Shown piece by piece: positions 19,011-27,513 of a DNA stretch of 64,000 bases. The translations under genes were made by a program, and so were the position numbers. Under the pieces are notes generated by a model. It worked only from the letters and a program-made list of their open reading frames with translations, searched no databases and was not told the origin of the DNA. Position 1 is the stretch's first letter, and each line of letters starts with the position of its first letter. The DNA is taken from NCBI RefSeq assembly GCF_018613535.1, contig NZ_JAGGQB010000008.1, positions 62,001 to 126,000 on the forward strand, given 5' to 3'. The stretch is from Bacillus sp. ISL-51 (GTDB taxonomy: Bacteria; Bacillota; Bacilli; Bacillales; Bacillaceae).

Positions 19011-20264
19011 GTGACAGTCAGAAAAGAATTGTGCCTTCCGCAAAGAACGATTATGACACCGGGGCCGGTGGAGGCGGATCCGAGAGTGCTGAGGGCAATG
19101 GGAATCCCTATCATCGGCCAGTTTGACCCGGCTTTTACCGGTATCATGAATGAGACGATGCAAATGCTCCGTGAATTGTTTCAAACGGAAAACCGCTGGG
19201 CCTATCCGATTGACGGCACATCAAGGGCGGGAATTGAGGCCGTCCTGGCGAGTGTAATAGAACCGGGCGACAGCGTGCTCGTTCCGATATACGGCCGTTT
19301 CGGCTATCTGCTGACCGAAATCGCAGAGCGGTACGGGGCAGACGTTCACACGATGGAATGTGAGTGGGGAACGGTATTTCGGCCTAAAGACATTATCAGC
19401 GAGATGAAAAAGGTTCATCCGAAAATTGTTGCTATGGTGCACGGAGAAACGTCAACGGGACGCATCCATCCTTTAAAAGAAATCGGGGAAGCGTGCCGCG
19501 CTCAAAATGCCCTCTTTATCGTTGATGCCGTAGCTACGATCGGAGGCTGTGCCGTCAAAACTGATGAGTGGAAAATCGATGCGGTTATCGGCGGAACGCA
19601 AAAATGTTTATCAGTCCCTTCAGGGATGGCGCCGATTACATATAACGACCGAACGGCGAAGGTGATTGCGGCTCGTAAAAAGGTGGAGCGCGGCATCGCG
19701 ACGGCGGCTGACAGCATGCGATTTTCCGGTCATCGTCCGATTACGAGCAATTATTTTGATTTAAGCCAGCTGGAAGACTATTGGAGTGAAAGAAGGCTGA
19801 ATCACCATACAGAAGCGACCACTATGCTGTATGCGCTGCGAGAAGGTGTGCGCGTTGTTCTCGAAGAAGGGCTTGATAACCGTTTCCGCAGGCATCGCCG
19901 TCATGAAGAAGCGCTTGCGGCGGGGCTGGAAGCGATGGGGCTCGTTTTATTCGGTGATCCGGGGTGCAAACTTCCGGTTGTCACATGTGTACAGGTCCCG
20001 AAAGAAGCCGATGGAGAATCTGTCAGACGTATGCTGCTGTCGCAATTCGGAATTGAAATCGCCAGCTCGTTCGGACCGCTCGAGGGAAAAATATGGCGGA
20101 TCGGAACGATGGGCTACAGCTGCAGAAAGGAAAATGTGCTGTTTGTGCTGGCCGGACTCGAAGCTGTTCTCATCAGGCATGATGTTCCCGTCAGAGCGGG
20201 CAAAGCGCTGCAGGCGGCGCTTGATGCATATGACATGTCAACTGAAACAGCGGGAGCTGAATAG
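19011..20264 (+). CDS. pucG: (S)-ureidoglycine-glyoxylate aminotransferase PucG
   Basis: PucG transfers the amino group of ureidoglycine to glyoxylate, giving oxalurate and glycine. It is a class V PLP aminotransferase of 417 residues. The N-terminal substrate loop is TPGPVEADPRVLRAMG. The PLP contacts VDAVATIGG and the Schiff-base Lys in GGTQKCLSVPSGMAPI are present. The GTG start has AAAGGAGGAATC upstream. pucF and pucG form an operon, probably activated by PucR under nitrogen limitation. Confidence 0.94.
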   Translation: MTVRKELCLPQRTIMTPGPVEADPRVLRAMGIPIIGQFDPAFTGIMNETMQMLRELFQTENRWAYPIDGTSRAGIEAVLASVIEPGDSVLVPIYGRFGYLLTEIAERYGADVHTMECEWGTVFRPKDIISEMKKVHPKIVAMVHGETSTGRIHPLKEIGEACRAQNALFIVDAVATIGGCAVKTDEWKIDAVIGGTQKCLSVPSGMAPITYNDRTAKVIAARKKVERGIATAADSMRFSGHRPITSNYFDLSQLEDYWSERRLNHHTEATTMLYALREGVRVVLEEGLDNRFRRHRRHEEALAAGLEAMGLVLFGDPGCKLPVVTCVQVPKEADGESVRRMLLSQFGIEIASSFGPLEGKIWRIGTMGYSCRKENVLFVLAGLEAVLIRHDVPVRAGKALQAALDAYDMSTETAGAE

Positions 20265-20409
20265 CTTGCACCATTTAGCTGTCATGATGACAGGGTCTTA
20301 GCAGGAAATCATCTGGACTTTATTCCCTTTTCCCCGTTATACTGTAAGAGATAAAAAATGACAATTCTGGAATGATCGCCTGTTTTGTCTGGGGAGAAGG
20401 TAGTGAATC

Positions 20410-21609
20410 ATGATGACGTACATAGGCAGATTATCAATTTTAATGCTTAATATGTTTATAGCAATGCTTGGAATCGGGCTGATTATTCCGATAATGCCCG
20501 CATATATAACGGAATTCGGAGCAACAGGGAGTACGATGGGCCTTCTTGTCGCGGCGGCGGGGGTTACACAGCTCTTATTTGCGCCTATTGCCGGGGAAAT
20601 AACCGACAAATACGGACGGCGAAAACTGATTATATTCGGCATTGCAGCGTTTGCGGTGTCGCAATTGATATTTGCATTTGCCGGCAGTCTGTGGCAATTA
20701 TTCGCGTCCCGGCTCTTGGGCGGGATAGGCGCCGCATTTTTAATGCCGTCCATGTTTGCGTACATCGCGGATATTACGACGGAAGAAGAGCGGGGCAAAG
20801 GAATGGGGCTGTTCAGCGCGGCGATGACACTCGGAGTCGTGATCGGGCCCGGCGTCGGCGGCTACTTAATTCATTACGGCATGTCCGTTCCGTTCATTGT
20901 GTCCGCAATTCTTGCTTGTTTTTCAACGGTGCTCTCATTTTTCTTCCTGCCTGAGACGCTGGACCGGGAAAAGCAGCTGGAAGCCCGCGCGAAAAGGGAA
21001 AAGCGTGAACATCTGCTGAAACAAATGTCACGCGCGCTCAAATCGCCATTTGCATTTATGCTGATTTTGGTTTTTGTGCTTAACTTCGGCATTATGAACT
21101 TTGAATCGATTTTCGGCCTTTATGTTGATCATAAGCATGGGTTTAAAGCGTCTGACATTGCTTTCATTATTACGGTTGCCGGCCTTATCGGCGTTTTTGT
21201 GCAGGCTGTCGGCGTCAGTTTTCTCGTCCGCAAGTTCGGTGAGAAACGTGTCATTAACGCCACCCTTATCGGCGCAGCTGCCGGACTCGTATGGTGCCGG
21301 TTTGCCGGTTCATATTGGACGGTGTTTGCGGCCGCTATCTTTTTTCTTATGCTGACGTCTCTGCTCCGGCCGGCAGTCAATACGATGCTGTCAAAGCTTG
21401 CTGGTGATCAGCAGGGCTTTGCCGGCGGGATGAATACTTCATTTATCAGCTTGGCAAATATCGCCGGACCGTCAGCAGCCGGTTTTCTCTTTGACGTTAA
21501 TATGGAGATTCCGTATATGCTTGGTGCGGCCATTCTTGTCATCAGCTTTCTGGCTGCATTGAGCTGGAGCAGAAAAGAACAGGCCCGGCCATTTACACAA
21601 GAAGGATAA
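20410..21609 (+). CDS. MFS multidrug efflux-type transporter (Bmr/Blt/NorA-like)
   Basis: The 399-residue protein has twelve predicted membrane helices. The DHA1 motifs are present: motif A GEITDKYGRRK between helices 2 and 3, and motif C GVVIGPGVGGYL in helix 5, the antiporter signature. Sequence resembles Bmr, Blt and NorA drug/proton antiporters, but I do not assign a named gene. An ATG at 20413 is an alternative start. It is the first gene of the accessory segment behind pucG and is followed by a strong terminator. Confidence 0.88.
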   Translation: MMTYIGRLSILMLNMFIAMLGIGLIIPIMPAYITEFGATGSTMGLLVAAAGVTQLLFAPIAGEITDKYGRRKLIIFGIAAFAVSQLIFAFAGSLWQLFASRLLGGIGAAFLMPSMFAYIADITTEEERGKGMGLFSAAMTLGVVIGPGVGGYLIHYGMSVPFIVSAILACFSTVLSFFFLPETLDREKQLEARAKREKREHLLKQMSRALKSPFAFMLILVFVLNFGIMNFESIFGLYVDHKHGFKASDIAFIITVAGLIGVFVQAVGVSFLVRKFGEKRVINATLIGAAAGLVWCRFAGSYWTVFAAAIFFLMLTSLLRPAVNTMLSKLAGDQQGFAGGMNTSFISLANIAGPSAAGFLFDVNMEIPYMLGAAILVISFLAALSWSRKEQARPFTQEG

Positions 21610-21612
21610 TCG

Positions 21613-21650
21613 AAAGCCTCCGGAGAGCCGGGGGCTTTTTCGTTTTTTTT
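21613..21650 (+). terminator. Terminator behind the MFS gene
   Basis: AAAGCCTCCGG pairs with CCGGGGGCTTT and is followed by a long run of T. Confidence 0.9.
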
Positions 21651-21743
21651 CTAATTTCAGTCGTTTTTGATTGAATGAATCCGAGGATTTTACCGGAGGT
21701 ACTATTGAAGTAACAAAAAAGCCCCTTACAGTGTAAAGGGTTA

Positions 21744-22114
21744 GGGCTGACCCCATAGAATGAGACAAATAAAAACACCTTTAAGTTGAAAAGCGGGTAT
21801 GAAATACTTGTTTTGTCTATCAGCATGCAGTCAAAGAAAAAGGCATTATCATGAGCATGTCCCGTAAAGGGACACCCACTGATAATGCCTCCATCGAATC
21901 GTTTCATTCCTCGCTAAAGTCTGAAACGTTCTATCTCGACAAGTTGGAAAGCACTGTGACGGCCATCATAGAGCAAATAACTGACGAAACTTATATTCAC
22001 TATTATAACCATATCCGTATTCAAGCGAGACTAAACAACCAGCCGCCGGTCATATACCGGCAGCTGGCTGTTTAAAGGTGTTTTGAGCCCTGTCAAAAAC
22101 GGGGGTCAGTCCCC
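21744..22114 (+). mobile_element. Internally deleted IS3-family (IS150-group) element
   Basis: Both ends of an IS are preserved as inverted repeats: the left end GGGCTGACCCC...AACACCTTTAA and the right end, read in reverse, GGACTGACCCC...AACACCTTTAA. Only about 370 bases lie between them. The right part keeps the last 80 codons of the orfB transposase; the left part and orfA are gone. I see no clear target duplication. It is a fossil that cannot move by itself. Confidence 0.85.
21821..22075 (+). pseudogene. C-terminal remnant of IS150-type transposase (OrfB)
   Basis: The frame reads MSMSRKGTPTDNASIESFHS and continues to YIHYYNHIRIQARLNNQPP, which are the last conserved blocks of the IS3-family rve integrase domain. 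The final Glu of the DDE triad is in IESFHSSLKSE, while both Asp residues are deleted. It cannot be active. Confidence 0.85.
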
Positions 22115-22205
22115 GCTTCCGTCAGGTGTTTTTTTAATTACAAGCCCATTAACAAAGGGAGCGGCCGAAAAACAGATTCACTAGCACTTCTTTCTTACTA
22201 ACAGG

Positions 22206-22346
22206 ACAAAGGAAACAGTCAACAACGGAGTTGATAGTGCATACGGTCCAAAAACAACGAAAGCGGTCAAACGGTTCAATCTACACACTGCCTTACTGCT
22301 AACAGGATATAAGATAAGACCCAAAAACGAAATAAGACTTGTCACT
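22206..22346 (+). pseudogene. Remnant of a peptidoglycan-binding domain
   Basis: The frame TKETVNNGVDSAYGPKTTK followed by AVKRFN is the core of a PG_binding_1 repeat as found in Bacillus cell-wall hydrolases (usual pattern G-D-G-x-Y-G-P-x-T-x-x-A-V). No start, signal peptide or catalytic domain remains. It is probably the tail of a lytic enzyme gene cut by the nearby IS. Confidence 0.6.
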
Positions 22347-22357
22347 TTTGAAATAAA

Positions 22358-22394
22358 TGAAACAGCCCTTTTGCCCTTTAGTAGGGCTGTTTCA
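22358..22394. terminator. Hairpin, probable terminator
   Basis: TGAAACAGCCC pairs with GGGCTGTTTCA. No long T-run follows, so efficiency is uncertain. It precedes the secreted-protein gene at 22554. Confidence 0.5.
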
Positions 22395-22553
22395 AACTAA
22401 TATAAGGATAATGAATCGGTAATGGAATTACATATATTAGGGAAAATAAAGAAATCTCTGGAATAGCGGTTCTGAAAAATGGTAGAATGTTTTTGTATTC
22501 AAATATTTTACATACTTGTAAAATTAAATTAAATTCGAGAGGGTGAAAGAAAC

Positions 22554-22934
22554 ATGAAAAAATGTTTAAGTGCTGTAGTAATTGGTTGTGTAGTTTTGTT
22601 CAGTTCTTTTATGGTACATCAAGAATCTGCTTCGGCAGCTCCACAAGTGGAGACAATTCTCCAAAAAACGCAAACTTCAAGCTCTACGAAGAGAATTAAA
22701 GTTAAATCCGGTCAAAATTTGCAGGTCCGTGCCTTCCCCTACAACAATAAAACTATTAAGTTGACCGTATTCAAAAATGGTAAAGCGTGGACAAGTGACC
22801 TAACAAATTCTCCATTCATCTATGATTATACTTTTAAAAAACCTGGGGCGGGAGAATATTCACTAAGATTATATTGCGGAAAAAATGGCGGTCAAAAAGG
22901 TTGTTATGGTCAAGGTCTACTCACTGTGAGATAA
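22554..22934 (+). CDS. Small secreted protein with two cysteines
   Basis: I do not recognise the family. The 126-residue protein begins with a clear Sec signal peptide (MKKCLSAVVIGCVVLFSSFM, cleavage near SASA-AP). The mature part of about 96 residues is rich in beta-strand-forming residues and has only two Cys, in LYCGKNGGQKGCYG, likely to form a disulfide. GAGAGGGTG precedes the ATG. A CcdA/ResA-like pair lies directly downstream, so redox control of that disulfide is possible. Its role is unknown. Confidence 0.75.
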   Translation: MKKCLSAVVIGCVVLFSSFMVHQESASAAPQVETILQKTQTSSSTKRIKVKSGQNLQVRAFPYNNKTIKLTVFKNGKAWTSDLTNSPFIYDYTFKKPGAGEYSLRLYCGKNGGQKGCYGQGLLTVR

Positions 22935-22944
22935 TGTAAAACAA

Positions 22945-22968
22945 AAGACGCCAATTGCTTGGCGTCTT
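22945..22968. terminator. Bidirectional terminator
   Basis: AAGACGCCAA pairs with TTGGCGTCTT. It lies between the convergent secreted-protein gene and the ccdA-like gene. Confidence 0.85.
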
Positions 22969-22972
22969 AATA

Positions 22973-23686
22973 TTAACTCTGAAATAAGGTCGTAAGGTTT
23001 GAGAACCATATGTTTATCCATATCATTTTATTAGTGTATAAGAGTATGCCAATGATAACCAGTAAACCGCCGCCTATTTTTAACAGCAGGTTTGAATATT
23101 TAAGGAACACTCTTGCTTTGCCGATGAAAAATGCCATCAGAAAAAACGGAATGGCAAAACCCAATGAATATCCGGTTACGTTGATAAAAGTATCTATCGT
23201 GTTTGGATTGTTAAAGTTTGCGTACATGATCGTTCCGAAGATTGGACCAATACACGGGGTCCATCCTGCAGCAAAAATGATACCGACTAATATTGAATTG
23301 AATACACTGATTTTCCCTCTTCTAAAAGAAAATCTTTTTTCTTGCATCATGAATTTTGGTTGGAATATGCCTAATAAAAAAAACCCCATAGCACATACAA
23401 AAATTCCGCCAAGCATTCTGATCAGATCTTTATATTCAGTGAAAAATTTCCCGGCTGAACTGGCAGAGAACCCTAATATGTAAAAAATGAATGAAAACCC
23501 TAATAAAAATGATGCAGCATGAATAGCAATATTTTTATTCAGTGTTTTAGAATTTGTGTGTTTTAACTCATTAACGGAAACTCCAGTGATATAAGAGATA
23601 AATGAGGGGTACAGAGGTAAGCAGCAGGGTGAGACAAATGACAAAAATCCACCGGCAAAAGCCAGCCATAACGTTACGTTTTCCAT
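22973..23686 (-). CDS. CcdA-like thiol-disulfide electron carrier
   Basis: The 237-residue protein has about six membrane helices and belongs to the CcdA/DsbD transmembrane family. It moves electrons from cytoplasmic thioredoxin across the membrane. The two Cys motifs, FVSPCCLPLYP near residue 21 and GWTPCIGP near residue 140, are the reactive pair with flanking prolines. It is divergent from the ResA-like gene with only 41 bases between, so the two probably work together to reduce disulfides outside the membrane. It is a second copy type, distinct from the ccdA of the cytochrome c locus (inference). Confidence 0.9.
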   Translation of the reverse strand: MENVTLWLAFAGGFLSFVSPCCLPLYPSFISYITGVSVNELKHTNSKTLNKNIAIHAASFLLGFSFIFYILGFSASSAGKFFTEYKDLIRMLGGIFVCAMGFFLLGIFQPKFMMQEKRFSFRRGKISVFNSILVGIIFAAGWTPCIGPIFGTIMYANFNNPNTIDTFINVTGYSLGFAIPFFLMAFFIGKARVFLKYSNLLLKIGGGLLVIIGILLYTNKMIWINIWFSNLTTLFQS

Positions 23687-23727
23687 CGGAGCAGCTCCTT
23701 TTTTAAATAATATTTTGGGGTGAGAAG

Positions 23728-24267
23728 ATGAAACGAAAAAGATTATTGCTCAGGATGTGCATTTTGCTTTTACTTTTTACGGCAATAGGATTTGCGCTAT
23801 ATCAACATTTATTTGCAGCAAACAGCAAGGAAGTCGTACAAGTCAACAAGCCCGCGGCAAATTTTAAACTTGCACAACTTAATGGAGAACCTATTGAATT
23901 AAAACAGCTTAAAGGAAAGGCTGTACTGATTAATTTTTGGGGTTCATGGTGTGAACCGTGCAAAAATGAAATGCCGTCCATACAAGAAGCATATAATCAT
24001 TATAAGAAAGATAAGTTCGAAATAGTTGCAGTTAATGTTCAAGAATCTGACATTGCTGTGAAAAGTTTTATGAAAAGTTACGGTCTATCATTCCCAATTG
24101 CTTTAGACAAGGAAGGGGAAGTGTATCGATCATGGGAGATCTTTAATCTTCCAACATCCGTCTTTATAAACCCTGATGGAATCATAGAAAGGACCTTTGA
24201 GGGTGAAATGTCAATGAAACAATTAGACCAGTGGATAAGAGATATATTACCTAATAAATCTAAGTAA
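23728..24267 (+). CDS. ResA/StoA-like membrane-anchored thioredoxin
   Basis: The 179-residue protein has an N-terminal membrane anchor (residues 5-28) and an extracytoplasmic thioredoxin fold with active site WCEPC (Cys75, Cys78) and the cis-Pro in NLPTSVF. This is the AhpC/TSA-Redoxin type of ResA, StoA and YneN. It is probably reduced by the divergent CcdA-like protein. GGGGTGAGAAG precedes the ATG. A terminator follows at once. Confidence 0.9.
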   Translation: MKRKRLLLRMCILLLLFTAIGFALYQHLFAANSKEVVQVNKPAANFKLAQLNGEPIELKQLKGKAVLINFWGSWCEPCKNEMPSIQEAYNHYKKDKFEIVAVNVQESDIAVKSFMKSYGLSFPIALDKEGEVYRSWEIFNLPTSVFINPDGIIERTFEGEMSMKQLDQWIRDILPNKSK

Positions 24268-24270
24268 CTC

Positions 24271-24295
24271 AAAAAACCCCGTTTTTGGGGTTTTA
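24271..24295. terminator. Bidirectional terminator
   Basis: AAAAAACCCC pairs with GGGGTTTT around GTTTTT. It separates the ResA-like gene from the convergent secreted-protein gene. Confidence 0.85.
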
Positions 24296-24297
24296 TA

Positions 24298-24918
24298 TTA
24301 ATTAATTTTAGCAGTTAGAACTCTATATGACCCACTGCCATAAAGGCCAATAACTACTCTTGTAGTGTATTCAAATGGGGTATATTTCAAAGCTTTAAAT
24401 TTTCCTGAACTCCGAATCTCCCAAACACTAGGGTCTAATTTAGAAACAGATGTTGAATGAGATTTTGAATAAAGCGGTCCGGTTAAATAGACATCGTAAC
24501 TGTTGCCTTTAATTTTGCCTTTTTCATAAGTGAATTTACCGCTAACGGTGTGTTTAAATCCTGCGCCCGGAAAAGTATTTGCGATGTAGCCGGAATAGGA
24601 TTTCTGTTGTACTGCTTGGATGGAGCTATCACCAGATGTCTTTATAATAACTCCTAGTTCAATTCCATCTCCTTGTACATTTAGTGGCTTTTTGACTACA
24701 ACATTTGTTTTGCCAGCTGCAAGTTGCTTGTTTACTTCTTTTTGAGCATTATCAAGAGCTTGATTTGCCTTATCAATAGTGAATGTACTTTCTGTGTGAG
24801 TGGATTCTTTCGGTGTCTGTGCATTAACGTTAATAGGGCTAAAGGCTAGTGACAATGCAATAACCGGGAGCAAAAGGGACGAGAACAAAACTTTTTTACT
24901 TAATGATTCTAAACGCAT
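24298..24918 (-). CDS. Secreted protein of unknown function
   Basis: The 206-residue protein starts MRLESLSKKVLFSSLLLPVI and has a Sec signal peptide with cleavage near VNAQ. The mature part of about 175 residues begins with a Ser/Thr/Lys-rich segment and a helical stretch (KANQALDNAQKEVNKQLAAG), then beta-rich sequence with many Tyr, Gly and Ser and no Cys. I do not recognise the family. I chose the ATG at 24918, which follows AGAGGAGTTGAG, over the longer frame. It is divergent from a 59-residue membrane peptide, with a shared region containing repeated AATGGTAC sites. Confidence 0.75.
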   Translation of the reverse strand: MRLESLSKKVLFSSLLLPVIALSLAFSPINVNAQTPKESTHTESTFTIDKANQALDNAQKEVNKQLAAGKTNVVVKKPLNVQGDGIELGVIIKTSGDSSIQAVQQKSYSGYIANTFPGAGFKHTVSGKFTYEKGKIKGNSYDVYLTGPLYSKSHSTSVSKLDPSVWEIRSSGKFKALKYTPFEYTTRVVIGLYGSGSYRVLTAKIN

Positions 24919-24955
24919 ATTGCTCAACTCCTCTTCACATGGTAAAGTACAATAC

Positions 24956-25000
24956 AATGGTACCATTACATATAATGGTTTGTCTACTATAAAATGGTAC
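24956..25000. promoter_or_regulatory. Operator-like AATGGTAC sites in a divergent region
   Basis: AATGGTACCATT (24956-24967) is a perfect 12-base palindrome, and AATGGTAC recurs at 24993-25000 next to TACTATAAA, a likely -10 region for the rightward gene. The spacing places one site towards each gene. A repressor acting on both divergent genes is plausible; its identity is unknown. Confidence 0.5.
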
Positions 25001-25018
25001 TTTTGTTTAAAAGGAGGA

Positions 25019-25198
25019 ATGAAGTTGTTAAGTACTGTTTTTGGTGTAGTGACTCTGTTTATAGTCTTTTATTTAATCAACTATATTGGCCAAAAGCTTG
25101 TGAAGTCATCCATTAACCAAACGTTCCTGCTCTCTCTGTCTATCATCGAAGCAGTTATCGTTTTAATTTTGTTCTATTACAGACCATTTTTTCTTTGA
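25019..25198 (+). CDS. Small membrane protein
   Basis: The 59-residue peptide has two hydrophobic segments (about residues 4-20 and 34-54) with a short polar loop, so two membrane helices are likely. AAAGGAGG lies 1 base before the ATG at 25019, so a TTG at 25025 may be the real start. It is divergent from the secreted-protein gene and could be a partner such as an immunity peptide; this is speculation from position only. Confidence 0.6.
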   Translation: MKLLSTVFGVVTLFIVFYLINYIGQKLVKSSINQTFLLSLSIIEAVIVLILFYYRPFFL

Positions 25199-25626
25199 GT
25201 TACATCGGGCTGTACCCAGCCGGTTGCTTTCTTTATGCAAAAAACGAAATGAACATTGCTGTAAGCTTCCAGAGAAAACAGTGTTTTTTCTGGAAGCTTT
25301 TTTGGGTTTACAAGTATTGTGGCACAGAGAAAGAGCTGGGTGCCTATCTCCTTTCATTTTGCAGAAGAAACTGGCCGAGACTGCTCCAATGCGGGGACTG
25401 ACTGCGGCAGCCTTCGGGAAATTGCAGTGGTTTAGGGGAGCTTCTTAAATAAATCTGCCTTCTGGTGTTCTCCATTATATTTTCATTTTTGCAAATCGTC
25501 CTCAATGATCCTTTCGATTGTAAAGAAGCACGGTATGGTAAAGAGAACATAACATCTGGTGTATAACTTCAGGCTGTTAAACATAGTCTAACGTATACAT
25601 AATTTTGAAGATTAGGAGGAATGTTG
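25199..25626. other. Non-coding stretch between small membrane gene and tyrosinase-like gene
   Basis: Apart from a terminator at 25263-25303, I see no gene with a start and ribosome site here. Short open frames on both strands have no recognisable content. The stretch is probably leader and scar sequence within the accessory island. Confidence 0.4.
25263..25303 (+). terminator. Terminator
   Basis: AAGCTTCCAGA pairs with TCTGGAAGCTT and is followed by TTTT. It ends the transcript of the small membrane-protein gene. Confidence 0.85.
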
Positions 25627-27036
25627 ATGAAAGATTTATCAAACAGTGTTTGGGTTTGCCGCAGTTTTTATAATAGGACTGAACATCTGGAGGATGTGAA
25701 TCAGCTCCTGTTTGGTGAGGGGAAATTTGTATTTGAATCTTCTAATGCTCCGGAAATCGTTAGAGGGTCCTTGACTTTATCTCCTAAAAACAATTATCGT
25801 CTTACCTTAAAAGGATATTTAGAGGGAAGTCATGTCAGATGTCAAGGGAAGGGAATAAAAGGAACTCCGACAAGCGGCTGGGTTTATGACTTTATTGGTT
25901 ACTTCATGCCTGAATGGTCAGGCGGTATAGAGCAGAAACCTGTTCTTGTTGGTTCGTTAATCAGAACAGCGCCTCATGATGGAAAATCTGCAGGAGAGAC
26001 GGCTTCCTTTATTGCAGTCCAAAGAGACTTTTTGGAAGTTCGCGAAGTCATTCCGCTTCCGGATAAAGTGTTACATATGCTTGCATCTAGAAAGCATCGG
26101 CTGCATCATTTTATTTGGCATTCCATTAGGGATAATTGGTGTATACTGAGCGAGAAAAAAAGAAAGCAAATTAGAGAAAAAGGCTGGCAGCCGGGAGAAA
26201 AATCTGATGAAAGGCCTTCAATAAACAGTACGGGCGCCCCTTTTATTCGTAACGGGTCTGGAGAAGATTTTTTGTACATGCACCGCAAAATGATTCAGGA
26301 GGTCAATTCAATGATGGACAAGCCTATTTTGGGGTGGCCTGAAATTCCGGCTCCGGGATCTTTAGATATTGACGTCATACCAGCCAAACCCATTTCAGAA
26401 GAGGATTTCCCATTAGGAAACCCAGATGGCTTTGCTGTTCCGCCGGCTTGGGACAGCAGTAAAGAACCATTAAATAAACGGATCAAGCATCTTAAGACTG
26501 ATGGTTTTTATTGGTCGCGGATGAAGTGGTGGGACCGGGAATTTAAGAATCCGCAATACCTCAGCACCCTTACACTTGGGGAATTAGGATCTTTACTTGA
26601 ATGGACCGTCCACAATGACATGCATATGCGCTGGAGTTCGGTTCCCAGAGATCCTATTTCGGGTGAGGCGCTGCCGGATGGAAGAAAAAACCCTGATGAT
26701 TTAGATAGTAAATGGGATGAGCCTCATTATGACTTTTTGGGAGATCCTTATTCAGCACACGTCAACGCTGTTTTTTGGAGATTGCATGGCTGGATTGACG
26801 ATCGTATCGAAGATTGGTTTCAAGCTCACGCAGCAGCTCATCCTGAAGAGATAGAACGATCAGAGATCAACGGCGTGAAATGGTTCAAAAAGGGGAAATG
26901 GGTCCAAATTGCTCATCCTTGGTCAGAACCATTACATGGGTGCCTTGATGAAGAAGAAATGGAGAAGATCGTTCATATTTTATTTCGGGATCCAAGCTTA
27001 TGCTCAAAAGAAAATGCTTTCACTCATTGGTTTTAA
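25627..27036 (+). CDS. Tyrosinase-like binuclear copper protein
   Basis: The 469-residue protein has a C-terminal part with the signature of type 3 copper (tyrosinase) domains. A CuA-like site consists of a His-rich helix (HHFIWH, His160-165) and FLYMHR with His219, matching FLPWHR of tyrosinases. A CuB-like site has HNDMH (His329, His333) and FWRLHGWID, where Phe383 precedes His387 by four residues as in the F-x3-H gate motif. The first 150 residues are a beta-rich domain. This layout resembles proteins described as PvdP-like. There is no signal peptide. AGGAGGA fits the ATG at 25627 better than 25621. The substrate, probably a phenol or peptide tyrosine, is unknown. Confidence 0.75.
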   Translation: MKDLSNSVWVCRSFYNRTEHLEDVNQLLFGEGKFVFESSNAPEIVRGSLTLSPKNNYRLTLKGYLEGSHVRCQGKGIKGTPTSGWVYDFIGYFMPEWSGGIEQKPVLVGSLIRTAPHDGKSAGETASFIAVQRDFLEVREVIPLPDKVLHMLASRKHRLHHFIWHSIRDNWCILSEKKRKQIREKGWQPGEKSDERPSINSTGAPFIRNGSGEDFLYMHRKMIQEVNSMMDKPILGWPEIPAPGSLDIDVIPAKPISEEDFPLGNPDGFAVPPAWDSSKEPLNKRIKHLKTDGFYWSRMKWWDREFKNPQYLSTLTLGELGSLLEWTVHNDMHMRWSSVPRDPISGEALPDGRKNPDDLDSKWDEPHYDFLGDPYSAHVNAVFWRLHGWIDDRIEDWFQAHAAAHPEEIERSEINGVKWFKKGKWVQIAHPWSEPLHGCLDEEEMEKIVHILFRDPSLCSKENAFTHWF

Positions 27037-27513
27037 AATAAATCAAAGCATTTTAATGAAACACCAAATGTTTCAAGTTGCTTCCGCTCGTCTTCAACAA
27101 GCGCTGAAACCCGAATGGCTGCTCGGCTCAGTGTATCCTTTTCCTTCCGAACCCGGAATCTCATCGGCGACAGGATCGCACGTATGATTTTGAGATTGGA
27201 AGGTGACGTGAAGAAGCTATGGCAGCCCATTAACATTCTGCATCCGATCAGGCAGATGAAGTGATGAATCGAAGGCGTTTCACGCTCGTGGAATGCAGAG
27301 CCGGCAATACCGCGCACCTTTTCTTCGCCAACATACCTCTTCGTATGCTTCGTCCTTGTTTACATAAGTCCAGCCGATATGTCAATAGACAAATAAGGGG
27401 TTACTGTCCTCGGGCAAGGACGGGATGTCATTGGACACTATTTCTGAAACAATCGTATTTTATGAACGGATCTCTACTTAAAGTTTCTTTTGTGTCAGAA
27501 AATAGGACGAGTA
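27037..27513. other. Region without an intact gene
   Basis: A minus-strand open frame (27033-27317) has protein-like composition, ending RKQLETFGVSLKCF, but no convincing start, ribosome site or known motif; the plus-strand frames show nothing. It may be the tail of a degraded gene between the tyrosinase-like gene and pucR. Confidence 0.35.

Noticed and set aside
27033-27317. Minus-strand frame of 94 codons next to pucR
   Set aside because: Protein-like in part but no start with ribosome site and no recognised motif; kept only as a note on the gap.
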